Shown here: one piece after another, positions 15,301-28,582 of the stretch
Position numbering within the stretch: the first letter of the stretch is position 1
Layout of the letters: each line of letters starts with the position of its first letter
NCBI GenBank assembly: GCA_021613535.1
Contig: CP075493.1
Coordinates: forward strand, 7,688,001-7,752,000
From: Adineta vaga
Taxonomy: Eukaryota > Rotifera
DNA length: 64,000 nucleotides
Direction of reading: 5' to 3'
Translations under genes and position numbers: made by a program
Notes under the pieces: generated by a model
What the model was told of the DNA's origin: nothing
Seen by the model: only the letters and a program-made list of their open reading frames with translations
Databases searched by the model: none

Positions 15301-18300
15301 TCATTATTCAATATAATTTATTTCATCTATATGAGCTTCTAGCGATACCTAGGAAATAATCGTCTCAGACACAACCGCGACAGTTTCATCTTTTTTTTGT
15401 GAACCTTCATCACTATCAGCTTCGATTATCTTTTTTTTTAACTTTTTATCAAGACTAAGCTTGTTAAATTCAATTTTATTTGAATAGAAAATCAGTGAGA
15501 TTTCTTTCATGTAGGTCTTACTAACGTACAAGGACCACCGGGTGAACGTGGGCCAGATGGTGATCGCGGTTATCGAGGAGATCGTGGTCAATCAGGTTAT
15601 TTGGTAAGTGAAGGACTTGTGTATTTTTTGCTTTGAATAAGAAATATAAATCATCTTTATTTTCAAAGGGTATCGATGGTTTACAGGGATCTAAAGGAGA
15701 AAAAGGTGAAACTGGTACAGCCGGTTCATTGGTAAATAAATGTGATGAATTTTTCATATATGTATATTATTATTTCTAAAAAAATAGGGTAAAATGGGTA
15801 AAGAAGGTTCAGCTGGCCCATATGGTGTTAAAGGAGAAGCAGGTTTGTACTAAAATATTTAACACGTACTGAGTTTAATTGTGATTTTGATCTATTTCTT
15901 TCAAGGTACACCTGGTATACCTGGAAATGATGGTCTTCCTGGCGGTAATTTTTTAATTTGAATATAATATATTTATATTCTCATTCATTTTGAATTACAG
16001 AAGCTGGCCGAAATGGCTATCCTGGTCCCAAAGGTCAACGTGGTGAAAATGGTGTTAATGGTCCAAATGTAAGAGCTATAAGATTGATTTCTTTTTTTTA
16101 GTTTCTATTTCGAATAATATTTTCTGTTATCTAGACTTATGGCAGCAGACGTGGCCGACCAACACCAGGACCACGAGGCTTTCCAGTATGTATAGACAAA
16201 TTTTCATCACTATTCTATGTTTTAAATTTAGGGTATGACAGGCGATGCTGGACCAAATGGTTTTCCTGGTACACCTGGCTTTCCTGGTAAGGACTTGAAA
16301 GAAAAATAGTAAATAATTTTACATGATCTCCATTCGTGTATAGGTCGAGAAGGAATTAAAGGTGAACGTGGTGATTATGGTTCACCCGGTCATCCTGGTC
16401 CTATGGGAGAAACAGCTGATGCTGAAAAGGGTGACCGTGGTATTGATGGTAAGTTTCATTTTTCTTATTAAACAAATATAATGCGTTTCTTTTAGGTCTT
16501 CCTGGCCCAGCTGGTCTACCTGGCCCTGCTGGTAATATTCGATTACATTTCGTTTAAAACATACACATAACAATTTCTTGCTTTAGGTCTTCCGGGAGAT
16601 AAAGGTAGTTTTGGTGAAAAAGGTTTCGCTGGTGAAGAAACATATGGTATGCTTTTTCTTCATTCTTTTTAAGAAAAAAAAAGAATTTACTTAAAATTTT
16701 AGGCGGACGTGGAAACAATGGTCAAGGCGGTCGTCCTGGATGTAAGTTTATTTTTTTTAAATACCACTAACATTCTTCACTAATTGGTTTATTTAGATCC
16801 CGGTTTACCCGGTCCACAAGGTGACATCGGTGAACCAGGTCCACCAGGTAAATTTGATTTTGATCCAATTTTTCTCTGATATTTATATACGTAATGTATA
16901 GGTCTCCCAGCTGAACCCGGTTTTCAAGGTTTTCGAGGTGAATATAATATTTTTCTTTTAAGGATAATTTTTCAAGACGATCAATTTTTATTTTCTATTT
17001 AGGATATGGTTCACCTGGTCCACAAGGGTGAATAGTTTTTATTCCATTACTCAATTTTTTTAATTTAATTTTTGATAACGATTTTAGATATCCAGGTCGA
17101 TCAGGTCAACCTGGCCCACCTGGTTTTCCTGGTAGGTTCTTATTTAAAGTCATTTTTATTTTAAAACGTATTTCTTCTAGGTGTTCGTGGTATCAAAGGT
17201 GATTTTGGTAAGTAGTTGAAACTAAGAAATGAATGCGTTTGATCATATATGATATATGTTTTAAGGTGAACCTGGTGGTTGTGGATTTTGTCCACCTTCG
17301 GTTTCTGGTCTTCAAGGTGATCGTGGTGGTCAAGGTTATCGTGGACGACCAGGCGTAAGTTTCGATTGAAAATTAAAAAATATTCCTATTCTAATCATCT
17401 TGATTTATTTCTAGTTGAATGGTGCACCAGGTTTTCGAGGTAATTATTTGTTGAATGATTCTACTAGATACATAGAAGCGTATGATATATTTAGGTGAAA
17501 AAGGTGATGCTGGCTTATCCGGAACTCCTGGCACTGATGGTTTACCTGGACCGGATGTAAATAATTCTTTATTTTAGAATAAAAACGTATGAACGTTTTC
17601 ATTTCTATTTCAGGGTATTCCCGGTCGAGACGGTTATTCCGGTTTACCAGGACGTAAAGGTGAACCAGGTGAAATGATCGGTGCTGATGGTATCAAAGGT
17701 AAATAGGAACAGAAACTAAAATAAAGTATTTTATATATTATTTTGAATGAAAAGGTCGCCGAGGAGCACAAGGTGAACCTGGTGTCAAAGGATATCATGG
17801 TGATGTAGGTGAAACTGGTAGAAATGGTCGTGATGGGTATGATTTTCTTATACGTATATACAAGAAAATCAACATTTTATTCTATGTTCAATTTTAGTTA
17901 TGATGGTCCTCCAGGTGTACCAGGCTCACGAGTATGTTCTTCTTCAGAATCTTTGTTTTTCGTTTATATAATGCTCTTTTTTCTTTACATAGGGTCCTTC
18001 GGGTGAAATAGGTCGATCAGGAACAACGGGTCTTCCTGGAGCGAAAGGTAGATTTCACAAATATATTTTGATGAATAATCGACGAATATTATGTTTGTTT
18101 TACAGGTCCATTAGGTCCACCTGGCCCTCCTGGTCAACTTTTTGCACGTGGTCCACGTGGTCCAGAAGGTGAGAAAGGTCCAGAAGGTAAAACTGGTCGA
18201 CCTGGTCTTACTGGACCGCCGGGTGATGATGCACCGTATGAACTAATTACACCCGGTGCACCAGGTTTGAAAGGATATCGTGGAGAACCTGGGTAAGTTA

Positions 18301-21300
18301 ATATGTATGGTATTCAATAGTAATACTATCTTTATTTTCTAGTTTCAATGGTATTCCTGGTAAGTTGATTGATAGAGCGAGATAATGCATTCTTACCCAT
18401 ATTGTCACTAAAAACAGGTGCTCCTGGCTTACCTGGACCAAATGGTCTCCCAGGTATTAGTGGCTCACTTATGTCACGAGTAAGATCAAAGTGATTTTGA
18501 ACACGAGATAAGTGAAGTACCTATGTGGGGCTTTGTTTTAGGGTGAAAACGGCCTACCTGGTGTTCCTGGCTTATCGGGTACGTAAAATAGATTATTTCA
18601 ATTGGATAGAATTCAAACGTGTTCTTTTTTTTCTATATTTTCAGGTGAAAGCGGTACTAAAGGTAGATAGTAGAAAAAGGAATTTAAAAATGTTTTCTAA
18701 TAATTTTATATAGGATATCCGGGCATGGATGGTCGACCTGGTATGGATGGACGGTAAAGAAACTATTCCTCGATTAAGTATACACTGATAAATTTATTCA
18801 TATTGATTAGACCTGGTCTCCCAGGAATGAATGGACAATCTGGTCTTCCTGGTTTACCTGGAGCTAAAGTAAATTTCATAGATACAATTTTATTAGTAAC
18901 AACTCATTCGTTATCATTCTTTAGGGTCAACCAGGTGAAATGGCTATCGCTACACGATCTGGTCCACCAGGCAATCCAGGTCCAAAAGGTGTTACTGGTG
19001 AGCGTGGTACACCTGGCTTTTTTGGTCAACGTAAGTGATCATAAAATTAAAATCGATTGACCTTCGAAACAATATATTTAATTTAGGTGGTATTCCTGGT
19101 CTTCGTGGTTTACCAGGCAATCCTGGTAAGTAAACAATATAAAAAAGAATATTTAAATTATAACTTTTGTTTATAGGTGTCAATGGTCTTCCAGGATCAC
19201 CTGGTATGCATGGACCGAAAGGAGAACGCGGTAAGTCGATTAAACTCAATTTGAAATATATACATGATGATTATTTTAGGTGGTGCTGGACCAGGTTTCT
19301 TGGGTGATACTGGTGTTCCTGGTGTGCGTGGTCGACCTGGAGGTAGATATTTATACTGAAATATTTCTTCCGTATAATTATATTGAATTAACTTCTTATT
19401 TAGCCCCTGGTAGAGCTGGCAATCCTGGTACTCCTGGTACACCTGGCTTTCGTGGTTTACCTGGTGATTCTGTAAGTCTCCATTTAATAAATATATACAT
19501 ATATATTATATTTTCACTGAAAATTCTAGGGCCGTCCTGGTCAAAATGGATTACCTGGTTTCGCAGGCAAACCGGGCGATCGTATGTATCAATACTGGAA
19601 ATAATACACTAAAAATAAATTTTCTTTTTGTACACATTCAATAGGTGGAGACAATGGAAATCCAGGATATCCAGGTTTACTCGGAATGAAAGGTTAGTAT
19701 TTTTTTAAACTAGTTTTAATATAAAATATTTGTATATATGTTATTTTAATTAGGTCGTCCTGGTTTCCCTGGTGACTGTAAGTAACAATTTTAGTTCTTT
19801 TAACTTTGATGATAAATTTCATTCAACGAAATTTAGCTGGATTACCTGGTGCTTCTGGTGCCAATGGTATGCCTGGTTTACTAGGATCTAAAGGTTACCC
19901 AGGTAAGCTTTTTCTTTAAAGCATCATTGATAATCAACTGTTCTAATATTTTGTTCTATAGGTGATGTTGGTGAACCTGGTATTGGTGGTGGAGCTAGTA
20001 CACCAGGTCAAAAAGGAGAAATGGGTATCTATTTGTAGACATCAAAGAATTAAGACTTAACAACTGTTTCTTATTATAGGCGAAGCTGGTTTATCAGGCT
20101 TACCAGGTGTAAAAGGTCTTCCAGGTGATTCTGGTTCATGTATGTATACACAATGCAGAAAATATAATGTAACAAATGTAAATATGTTTATTTTTCTCCA
20201 TCTTAGTTGGTAGTTTCGGATCTCAAGGTGAAGTTGGGTAAGTTGAACATTAAAAAAATGAATTGAGCATCTATTGACTATATATATCAATATTTAGATT
20301 ACCTGGTATCCCTGGTGCTCCCGGTCTTCCAGGTCGGGATGGTAAGTTATCTAACTGATTACTGACAGTATTTCTCAATGAGATATTTCATCTTAGGTCG
20401 TCCTGGCTTTCCTGGTATAAAAGGTGAAAACGGCGATTGGTTCAAAGGCATCTCTGGTAAATTTCAAATCAATTTAAAAAAAAATATATCACATTATTTA
20501 TATTTACTATAGGTCAACGTGGTGAACGTGGTTTACCTGGCCTTCCCGGTCTTCCCGGCGCTCCAGGTCTTCGAGGTGTTGTAAGTATCTGCAAACATAT
20601 ATGAAACATGACATTGAACTAACAAATAAACGATATAATTAATATTTTTAGTCCGGTTTACCTGGTCCAAGTGGTGGACGAGGAGCACCAGGTGTCATTG
20701 GATTTCCTGGTACGATATTTCATTGAATGTAGTTTTGTATTTTCTATAATTTCTTCTTCATAGGTTTACCTGGTTTAAGTGGTGCACCTGGCTTACCTGG
20801 AATGAAAGGACCATCTGGTCAAAGTGGTTTGTGAATTTATTTCATAAGAAGATATTTCTTAGTTTTCGTGAATTTATAGGTCTTCCTGGAGGTCCCGGAC
20901 AAGTTGGTGATCGAGTAAGTCTAAATAACAAAATATTATTTAATAGAGGTTATGATTTTCCTTAATTTTACTAGGGTTTTCCTGGTCGTGCTGGTTTACC
21001 TGGTCTCCCCGGAATGAAAGGCATGATTGGTGAACGTGGTCGAGATGGACAAGCTACTGAAACAGGTAAATAATATACAATATTGGTATAATCTCGCATG
21101 TTGTAACGTCGATGTTGTTTCAGGACCAAAAGGAGAACAAGGTGATGCTGGTATATCAGGCATGCCAGGACTTCCTGGACAAAATGGTGATGCTGGTAGG
21201 TTTCAATTCATATCCACGTTTGTTATTTCTATGCTAACGAACTTTTCTTTTTCTAGGTTTTCGAGTAAGCTTCTTTCATCTTAAATGAGAAAAGATCTCA

Positions 21301-23956
21301 TTTTTCATTACATTATCTCAGGGCATTCCCGGTCCTAATGGTCCACCAGGATTATCAGGTATGATAGTAGATAGAATAATATTTGACATGACATGTATGG
21401 AGTAAACTCTATTCTTTAAGGTCGTGATGGATATCCTGGTTTACGTGGAGAAAAAGGCTTACCAGGTATTCCAGGCAAAACAGGACGACAAGGTAATTTT
21501 CTTCCTATGTTAGAGATGTCTAAAATACTATACCATCCATTTCAGGTTTCAACGGTCTACAAGGTCCCAAAGGAAACGCTGGTATCTCAGGACGTTCAGG
21601 TGTTAAAGGTCAACCTGGTGACGGTGGTATGTTTAATAATTTAATATTTTTCTTCAATATCTTCGACATTACACTTGACTGATCTATTTTGAATTCTAGG
21701 TGGTACTGTAACTGGCATCCGTGGTGATGCTGGTCGTAATGGTGTTCCAGGTAGACAAGGTGATCGGTAAAATCTATTTTATACAATACGATAGAACAGC
21801 AGGATAGATTTTTTCTCATTTGATCTGTTTCAGAGGTCTTCCTGGTGATGCTGGTCAACCAGGTTTACCAGGTCGTGATGGTATGTTCTTTGGTCGATAC
21901 TTATGAATGAATTATTTTGTAATGTCCGGTTTCTTTTTCAGGTCGTGGAGCAGCTGGTGGACGAGGTGAACAAGGTGATCGTGGTCAAAATGGTTTGTCT
22001 GGTCGACCAGGCTCAGCTGGATTTCCTGGAAGAGATGGTAAACCAGGTTTATCCGGCCCACCTGGTATAGATTGTGAAATACATTTTCTCGAAAATAATC
22101 GTGTTATATTTAGGTGCACCGGGTCTTATGGGAATGAATGGACTTCCTGGCGCTCCAGGCCTTCCAGGCTCGAAAGGATTACCAGTGAATAGATGAAATA
22201 TTCGATTATTTTATAATTAATGTTGTTCTTTAGGGTCAACCAGGACCATTAGGCAATCCAGGTCTTTCAGGTAGACGAGGTGAACCAGGTACACCAGGTA
22301 AATCTTGTATTCTGTACAATAAAACTTCATATATATCATGAAATATATCTTTATTAAGGATTTCCTGGCATGGCAGGTCCTAAAGGAGGAGCAGGTGATT
22401 CTGGTAAGTTTAGTTTTCATACGTATGTATACAAAATCATTCAAAATTGATCTTATTAACAGGTATTCCAGGTGCTCCAGGTCTTCCAGGTTTACCAGGT
22501 CCTAAAGGAGAAACCGTTCGTGTTGAAGTAATAGAATATGATTTTATTTTAAATGTTATTTCTTAACTACATACTTTCCTGAATAGGCTATAGTACAACC
22601 AGGTTCCAGAGGTCTCCGTGGTGATCAAGGATTACCTGGTAATATAAACAATTGTTTATCATCGTTCTTGAATATTATTATTTGTCTCATTGTTTTCTTC
22701 TCAGGTTCCCCAGGCTTACCAGGTTCAAGTGGTTTTCCTGGACAAAAAGGTTATCCAGGTCAGGTTGGTCTTGCTGGACGTCCAGGTAAATAATTGTGTG
22801 ATTGAAAATAAAAGAAATTCAATCAACGTTCTATCCATTCATCTGTTTTTTAGGTAATCCAGGATCATTAGGTGCTCGTGGTCCACTTGGTGATGTCGGT
22901 CTCAATGGAGCGTGAGTGTTTTCCTATACTACTCATTCAGCGACTTATATGATTTCTATTCCCTTTAGATCTGGCTTATATGGTCCACCCGGTTCACCAG
23001 GTATATTAGAAAAATAGAACAATATAAATATAATCTTATTTCTATCTTTTCTAAACAGGTATTGCTGGTTCTCGTGGTCCTCCAGGTGATGCTGGTGAAG
23101 GTTCATTCATTTTTACACGGTTTGTAATCATTAGAACGAAATCTTTTATTCATTGATTCTACGTTTTTTTTTCTTTGTAGACATAGTCAAGATACCACTA
23201 CACCACAATGTCCACATCAAACAACTAAATTACAAGATGGTGGTTATTCATTTATGGGTATGCAAGGTGATACATATGCTGCACATCAAGATCTTGGTAA
23301 ATTTAATTTTAAATCTTTGTATATACACTTTCGTCTTCTTTTTCTTGTAATCAGGTTCTTCTGGCAGTTGTTTACGTCGTTTTAATGCCATGCCATTCTT
23401 ATTTTGTGATATTGGTAATGCATGTCATTATGCATCACGTAATGATTATTCATATTGGTTATCAACAAATGAACCAATGTCAGCCAGTATGTCACCATTT
23501 GAAACACGTGATATACCAAGTCATCTCAGTCGTTGTGTTGTTTGCGAATCACCAACACCAGTTTTCGCAATTCATAGTCAATCTCAACGTGTCCCATCAT
23601 GTCCTGATGGATATGATCTTTTATGGAGTGGTTATAGTTTTGTTTTTACATCAGCCGATGGTGGCCGCGGTGATCAACAAAGTTTACAATCACCTGGCTC
23701 ATGTTTGGAAAAATATCATGATCGACCATATTTTCATTGCAAAGATCATTCTCATTGCAACTATTATCCAAATATGATGACATTTTATCTTGCTACCTTA
23801 GATGATCAAACTAATTTTGAAAAACCAAAACTTCGCACATTAAAAGCTGGTACACAACGGCAATATATTAGTCGATGTGCAGTCTGTCATGCAAACTTAT
23901 TTAAACAAACAGCAAGTGGACCATCTGCATTTTTTGCCCAAGTAAAGAAAATCTAA
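12381..23956 (+). CDS. Type IV collagen, alpha1-like chain
   Basis: Complete secreted basement-membrane collagen. ATG at 12381 begins the signal peptide [19 protein letters not shown], ending HIQA; a dibasic KRVKR follows. The 7S cluster [16 protein letters not shown] lies at about 12640-12700. A conserved GCNGS glycosylation site is at about 13058-13072. Then come many small Gly-X-Y exons with ~50 bp introns, one 1.25 kb intron (13077-14323), and cysteine-bearing breaks (CGNKPC split over an intron at 15169/15515; GGCGFCPPS near 17280). The NC1 domain begins FIFTRHSQ just before 23120 and continues in exons starting about 23181 and 23355. It has both C4 repeats, including [21 protein letters not shown] and the terminal [11 protein letters not shown], with stop at 23954. 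The [12 protein letters not shown] wording marks it as alpha1-like. The methionine in STNEPM and the lysine in TLKAG, which match the sulfilimine cross-link partners, are both present. Confidence 0.96.
13077..14323 (+). other. Long intron of the alpha1-like collagen gene
   Basis: Intron of about 1.25 kb lying just after the exon ending in the GCNGSK glycosylation site (donor AAGGTAAAAT) and ending TTATTTTAG. It is some 20 times longer than typical introns of this gene. Both strands were read; no open exon, structural RNA or transposon hallmark was recognised. It could hold an enhancer or an old non-coding insertion. Confidence 0.7.
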
Positions 23957-25090
23957 AAACATAAACAAATTATTTGTTTCCATGTGTGTCAACTGAGTCT
24001 ACATGTTATCTTGCACTTTCTTTCTCTTTTTTTCTCTTTTACTTGCTGCTCTTTATCTATATTTTTGGAATTTTATGACAATGAGACGAACTCTTTCTTT
24101 TTTTTTCTTTCTCACTCTTTATATGTACGTGTGATTTATGGTAGATTTTAATTGTGTGTTTACTATCTTAAATTCTCTCTTCTTCTTTTCTTCTTCTTTT
24201 TTTTGTCGTTTATCTAGTCATTAAAAAAATAAACTATTCAAACAACAGAGACACACATATAGAAGAATTCTTTTGTAAGTGATGTATGATTAATCGTTTT
24301 TTGCAACTCGAATAACACTTGTAAGAAAACCATTTGTTTTCAATATCAAGTATAAGTTTAATGACATAATGTTATATCTCAAGATCCATTTCTTGCTACT
24401 CTCTATCTTACGAGACATTTCCCATCCTTGTCTTATTTTTTGAAGTATCGATGAAAAAAGCAACGTACACACTATTTGTTTATTTGTATGAATTTCATTA
24501 TTTTTTTTGTTGAATTATTATCATAAACAAACTTTTTCTTTGTTACAATAAAAACTCTCTATGATTCACCTGCATCTTCATAGTTGCAGTGTTATTGTTT
24601 CTTTCTCACTCTTAATTGTTCGACATATAATTTAAAGAAAAGAATAAACGACACCAGTGAGCATAGCGTGTTATCTTCATTCATTCATTCATCTTGTCAG
24701 ATAAACCTAATGGAAAATAACTAATAGTTGCTTTAGGACAAAAACAATGCATTCATTTTTTTCTTGGTTTTTTTTGTGTTGTCAGAATATGTACGTGCTC
24801 ACTCTTCAAAATGTACATTCACTCTTTTTTTTCTCTTCTTTTCAAAAGAAATGTGAAGTGAGTAAAGAAATAAGAAAGAAAATTGTTGTTGTTTCATTTC
24901 AATTTACTCCCCAGTCATTGCTGAATGTATTGATAGTCGTTCAATGTTTCTTTCTCTCTCTCTCTCTTTTTCTCATTTTTTCTCTGTCTCTGTCTTTTTC
25001 TAAGTGACTTTTAAATGCTGCTAAGTTACCATAACTATTAATCTTACCATGCGTACGTCATCTTGATCGCCACCGATATCAACAACATTA
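23957..25090. other. 3' UTR and intergenic DNA after the alpha1-like collagen
   Basis: About 1.1 kb of T-rich sequence. AATAAA-type signals occur near 24227 and 24547, either of which could end the collagen transcript. A (TC)n tract lies around 24950-24970. Open frames in this stretch are short and low in complexity, and no gene is supported. Confidence 0.6.
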
Positions 25091-27223
25091 ATGTCTCATT
25101 TGGAAAGTAATAGTGAACGAAGTTTTCATACAAACACATCATCATTAATTCAACCAGCAGTTGTACCAAAATACTTCAATGTTCCGTTTGCTATACATCA
25201 TGGTTATTTCCGTTGTGTACGATATTTATTAGAACTTTCTCATGATTCAAATGAACGAGATAATCAATTACATACACCATTAATTTTATGTGCCTATATA
25301 GAAAATGATCGATGGAGTTTATCACTTGCTCAAAATTTAATAGAAAAAGAAGCAAAAATTGCATTAGCAGACAATGCTAGACGGAATGCGTAAGATTAAT
25401 TTGATTTGTTTTCTTTTTACAAGTCACTTATCTTTTATCTTTAGTATGCATCATGCTTGTGCTCTTCAGCGTATACATCTTGTTCAACTTTATTTATCTT
25501 GTTTAGAATTTGATATAGAAGCCAAAGATTGTGATGGAAATACTTATTTACACTATGCTGCTATCACTGGTAATTGAATATGAATGAATCTTTTGTTTCT
25601 TTTCGAAGTTTACAGGTATATTTTCGCACCATAATAGGAAATTGTGAAATAGCTGAATTACTTATGAGAATTGCAGATAAAATGAATGTACGTCTTGATC
25701 AATGTGTTAATCGAGAAGGTGATATTAGTTTTTGTTATGTTCCATAGAATTCTTTTTTTTGTCTCCTTTATTCAGGTTGTTCAGCAGCTGTTCTTGCACT
25801 CAGGTATGGTCATATTGAATGTGCTAATCAAATTACTCATCGTAATTGGGATGAATTTTTTGTCGTACCACGTCCACTTTCGGTCTATGAAAGTCCACCG
25901 ATAAATGATCGAAATCACAATCGAATCACAACTTTCACGCCAACAAAACAAATGAGTAAAACATCTCAAACAAACAAAATGAATAAGCGTCCTTCATCAT
26001 TATCATTTGGTCTATTAAAAATTCTTTTTAACGATAGTGATGCACCATATTCTACTCATTTAGCGAAACTTTGTAATCAAGGTAAACAAAATCATCATCG
26101 ACAGGCAAGACAAAAGAATCCAGAACTTTCATGTACATTGAAAAAACGCGAACAAAATAAATCAAATGTGACGAATGGAACACAACATTCAAGTGTAGAA
26201 ACAGTTATCACTGATACAAATCCGCGTAAAAAACGTCAAGAACGTAAATCATCGGCGGATGCAAAGGAAAAAGTAAGTCCAGATAAGACTGGACTACCTC
26301 CACGAAGACCATCATCAGTACATCAACATCGTAACAGTAGAGATACTCAATTTTCCATTGAAAGAGTCAAACATCCAATGAATGTACCAATAATTCATAT
26401 ACAAGATTTTGATGCATCTGCTAGTCGTTCTCAATCTATTACAATCATTCCTGTACCTAAACCTTCACGAGTGAATGTGAACACTGAACGTCCTAAAACT
26501 CCTCCTCTCACTCGTCATAAAACCTCGAACGATATTTCTGATGTTCAATATCCTGTTTACACGAGAAAAATACCACTGACATCAATTCATAAGAAAATGA
26601 AGAAAAAATCAACTACGAACAATCGTCCAAAATCAGCTGCATTTACTTTTAAACCTCAATATTCAAACATGACATTTGAATCATCAACATATTCGAAAAC
26701 TTTATATACTGGTCGCCCATTATCTGCAGTTTTACAAAATCATCACTGTCGTAGTCCAGTTCAGCACATAGTCGATCCTTCATGTTCAATTCGTGAAGTT
26801 ACTGGTGTAGCAGCAGCAAGTCGCTATAATAATCCCGTAGAACTATTCGGTATAAAACCTGAAGAACTTTTTGGTTCACCAGATAATACAGCGAAATCCA
26901 TCACTCATCATGATACACAATTAAAACGGTCAAATACTCAACAACAGTATATGTATCAACAAGAAATTGATAAATTTGCTGATCTATATGCTATACAACA
27001 TACGTTTAGTTATCGACCATCTGTTAAGCCACCAGTCAAACCACGTGGAAATACATCTGATTTAAAATCAAACGACAAAAATCGAAAAACGTCAACATCG
27101 AAAAATTCAATGAATAGTTCTCGAGCATCAACAACATTGAAACCATCAACATTAGCTATATTGAATATTAACCGGCGATTTTCGGAATATCGACGTCCAA
27201 CAGTCAAAACAGTTCATACATAA
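25091..27223 (+). CDS. Ankyrin-repeat protein with long basic Ser/Thr-rich tail
   Basis: Four exons, 25091..25389, 25445..25569, 25638..25718 and 25776..27223, sum to 1953 nt (650 aa) with consistent phases. Residues ~35-190 form ankyrin repeats, recognisable from NAMHHACALQRIHLVQLYL, DCDGNTYLHYAAITGN and GCSAAVLALRYGHIECANQI. The remainder, almost wholly one exon, is a basic, low-complexity region rich in Ser, Thr, Lys and Pro (for example PRKKRQERKSS and KPPVKPRG) without a recognised domain. No signal peptide or membrane segment is seen. The ankyrin part suggests protein binding and the tail an unstructured scaffold or microtubule/phospho-regulated region; this is inference and no ortholog is claimed. 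Start chosen as the first ATG in the open exon. Confidence 0.85.
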
Positions 27224-27574
27224 ACTTTTATTTTCTTTATGTTCGATAGTCTTTCAAAAATAAAATGTCATCAGTCGAAGTAAATACTTCATTTATATAT
27301 AATCAAACTTTTTTTCAATTTATTTGTTTCATAACATCAATCATTGAAGTCAAGGAGATCGGTCCGAGTATTTCAGTACTGAAAATTAAAGATAGATGCG
27401 TACAGTAATTAGACTACACTTTTTTTCTCCTTCTTATTTGACATTTTTTACTTGTATTTCGATTATATTAAAAACACTCGAAAATTTATGGATAAGAAAC
27501 AAAAAGATTTAGCTAAAAATAAGTCATTGGTTTGCTTAGTCAAAATGAGTCCATGAATCATTTAGTTTTTTTTG

Positions 27575-27676
27575 ACTCGACTAAATTGAAAATATTTCGA
27601 AAATAATTAAACTATCGAAATTTTTGAAGATTCGAGACGATTTTTTGAATTTATTATTTATAATGAAATAATGAAA
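27575..27676 (+). repeat. Left arm of a 102 bp inverted repeat
   Basis: Starts ACTCGACTAAATTG and ends AATGAAATAATGAAA. Its reverse complement occurs at 33472..33573 with the same length and four substitutions by hand alignment (98/102). Similarity stops abruptly on both sides. The two arms enclose about 5.8 kb that includes the Penelope-like element. Confidence 0.9.
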
Positions 27677-27706
27677 CTAGTAACGCTCATCCTCTGGATT
27701 CGCTGA

Positions 27707-28582
27707 CCCTTTTCTGAAAGAATGATAAGAGTGCTCAGTAAAGCCCTCAAGCTGGACCTGGACATAACTGAATCTCAGTCCGAGCAAACTTTTTACATAA
27801 AAGCTTTTTAAAAGTGTTTTTCATCTTTTCACCATTTCAAAGTATCATTAAATCATTTATTGAAAGAGAAAAGGGAAACCAAGTACTGTTTGTAAATATT
27901 CATGGATCTGATCGCTTGATACCTCTCAAAAATGTATTATCCATATTTATTTTCCTTTGTATAAGGCTCTTAAACGAACGTCTAATCGCTCGTGGTCTTT
28001 TTTCTATTACCCTTGCAATCATATGAGTGTTATGTGAGAGATTCGTTCATCATAGTAGATCAATTCATAACCGAAGACTTAGAAAACTTGCATGATTGCG
28101 TCGTTTACAATATAGGTTTCATTCTCCTTTTCACTTTCAGGAAACAGAACGTTGTCGGATGCGTTCTCGTAGATCATCAATTAAGTGCTTCCGAAGAAAC
28201 GCCCAAAGCACGTCAAAACCACTCAAATCCATATTCTGAAGTATCACTCTAAATCAACGTCTAGTCGTTCATCGGCCTCCCGCCGGTCGGCTAGCCATTA
28301 ACATGAACGCCTTCATTGTTTCGTCCACTTTTGATTCATTTCTAAAACGAATAAGTGAATTTCCTTTGGTCTTCTCTTCAAAAGGCACTGAGTTTGTAGT
28401 ACTATAAAGGGTTCTAGTTCATCGATCTCGATTACTCTTGGTCAATCATTTTCTGATGACCAGCGTCAGGTTTCTTTTGAGTTATAAAATGCTGCAATCT
28501 GATTGGCTTGGACAAACGCACAAACTTTTAGCATTTTATTGACCGTATTTTCTACGCTATAACCCTTTCTTTCAGAAAAGGG
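27707..28582. repeat. Possible short-TIR element (16 bp inverted repeats)
   Basis: CCCTTTTCTGAAAGAA at 27707..27722 recurs inverted at 28567..28582. The enclosed ~840 bp has no clear coding capacity. It resembles a MITE-like layout, yet no target-site duplication is visible and a 16 bp match can occur by chance in 64 kb, so support is weak. Confidence 0.25.

Noticed and set aside
12600-23100. Periodic GGT-NNN-NNN pattern suggesting a tandem repeat or CRISPR-like array
   Set aside because: The nine-base periodicity is the Gly-X-Y codon pattern of collagen, broken by introns, without identical repeats or spacers.
23385-23777. Long plus-strand open frame overlapping the collagen NC1 exon in another frame
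   Set aside because: It is a shadow of the NC1 coding exon; its His/Val-rich translation has no family features and the correct frame carries the conserved C4 motifs.
28267-28312. GC-rich patch with GTTCAT...ATGAAC ends as a structural RNA or tRNA
   Set aside because: Only a six-base outer stem could be formed, with no cloverleaf, A/B box or other RNA hallmark.
28453-28475. CTGATGACCAGCGTCAGG as a second hammerhead
   Set aside because: It lacks the GAAA box after the stem and has no adjoining repeat arm, so the core is not complete.
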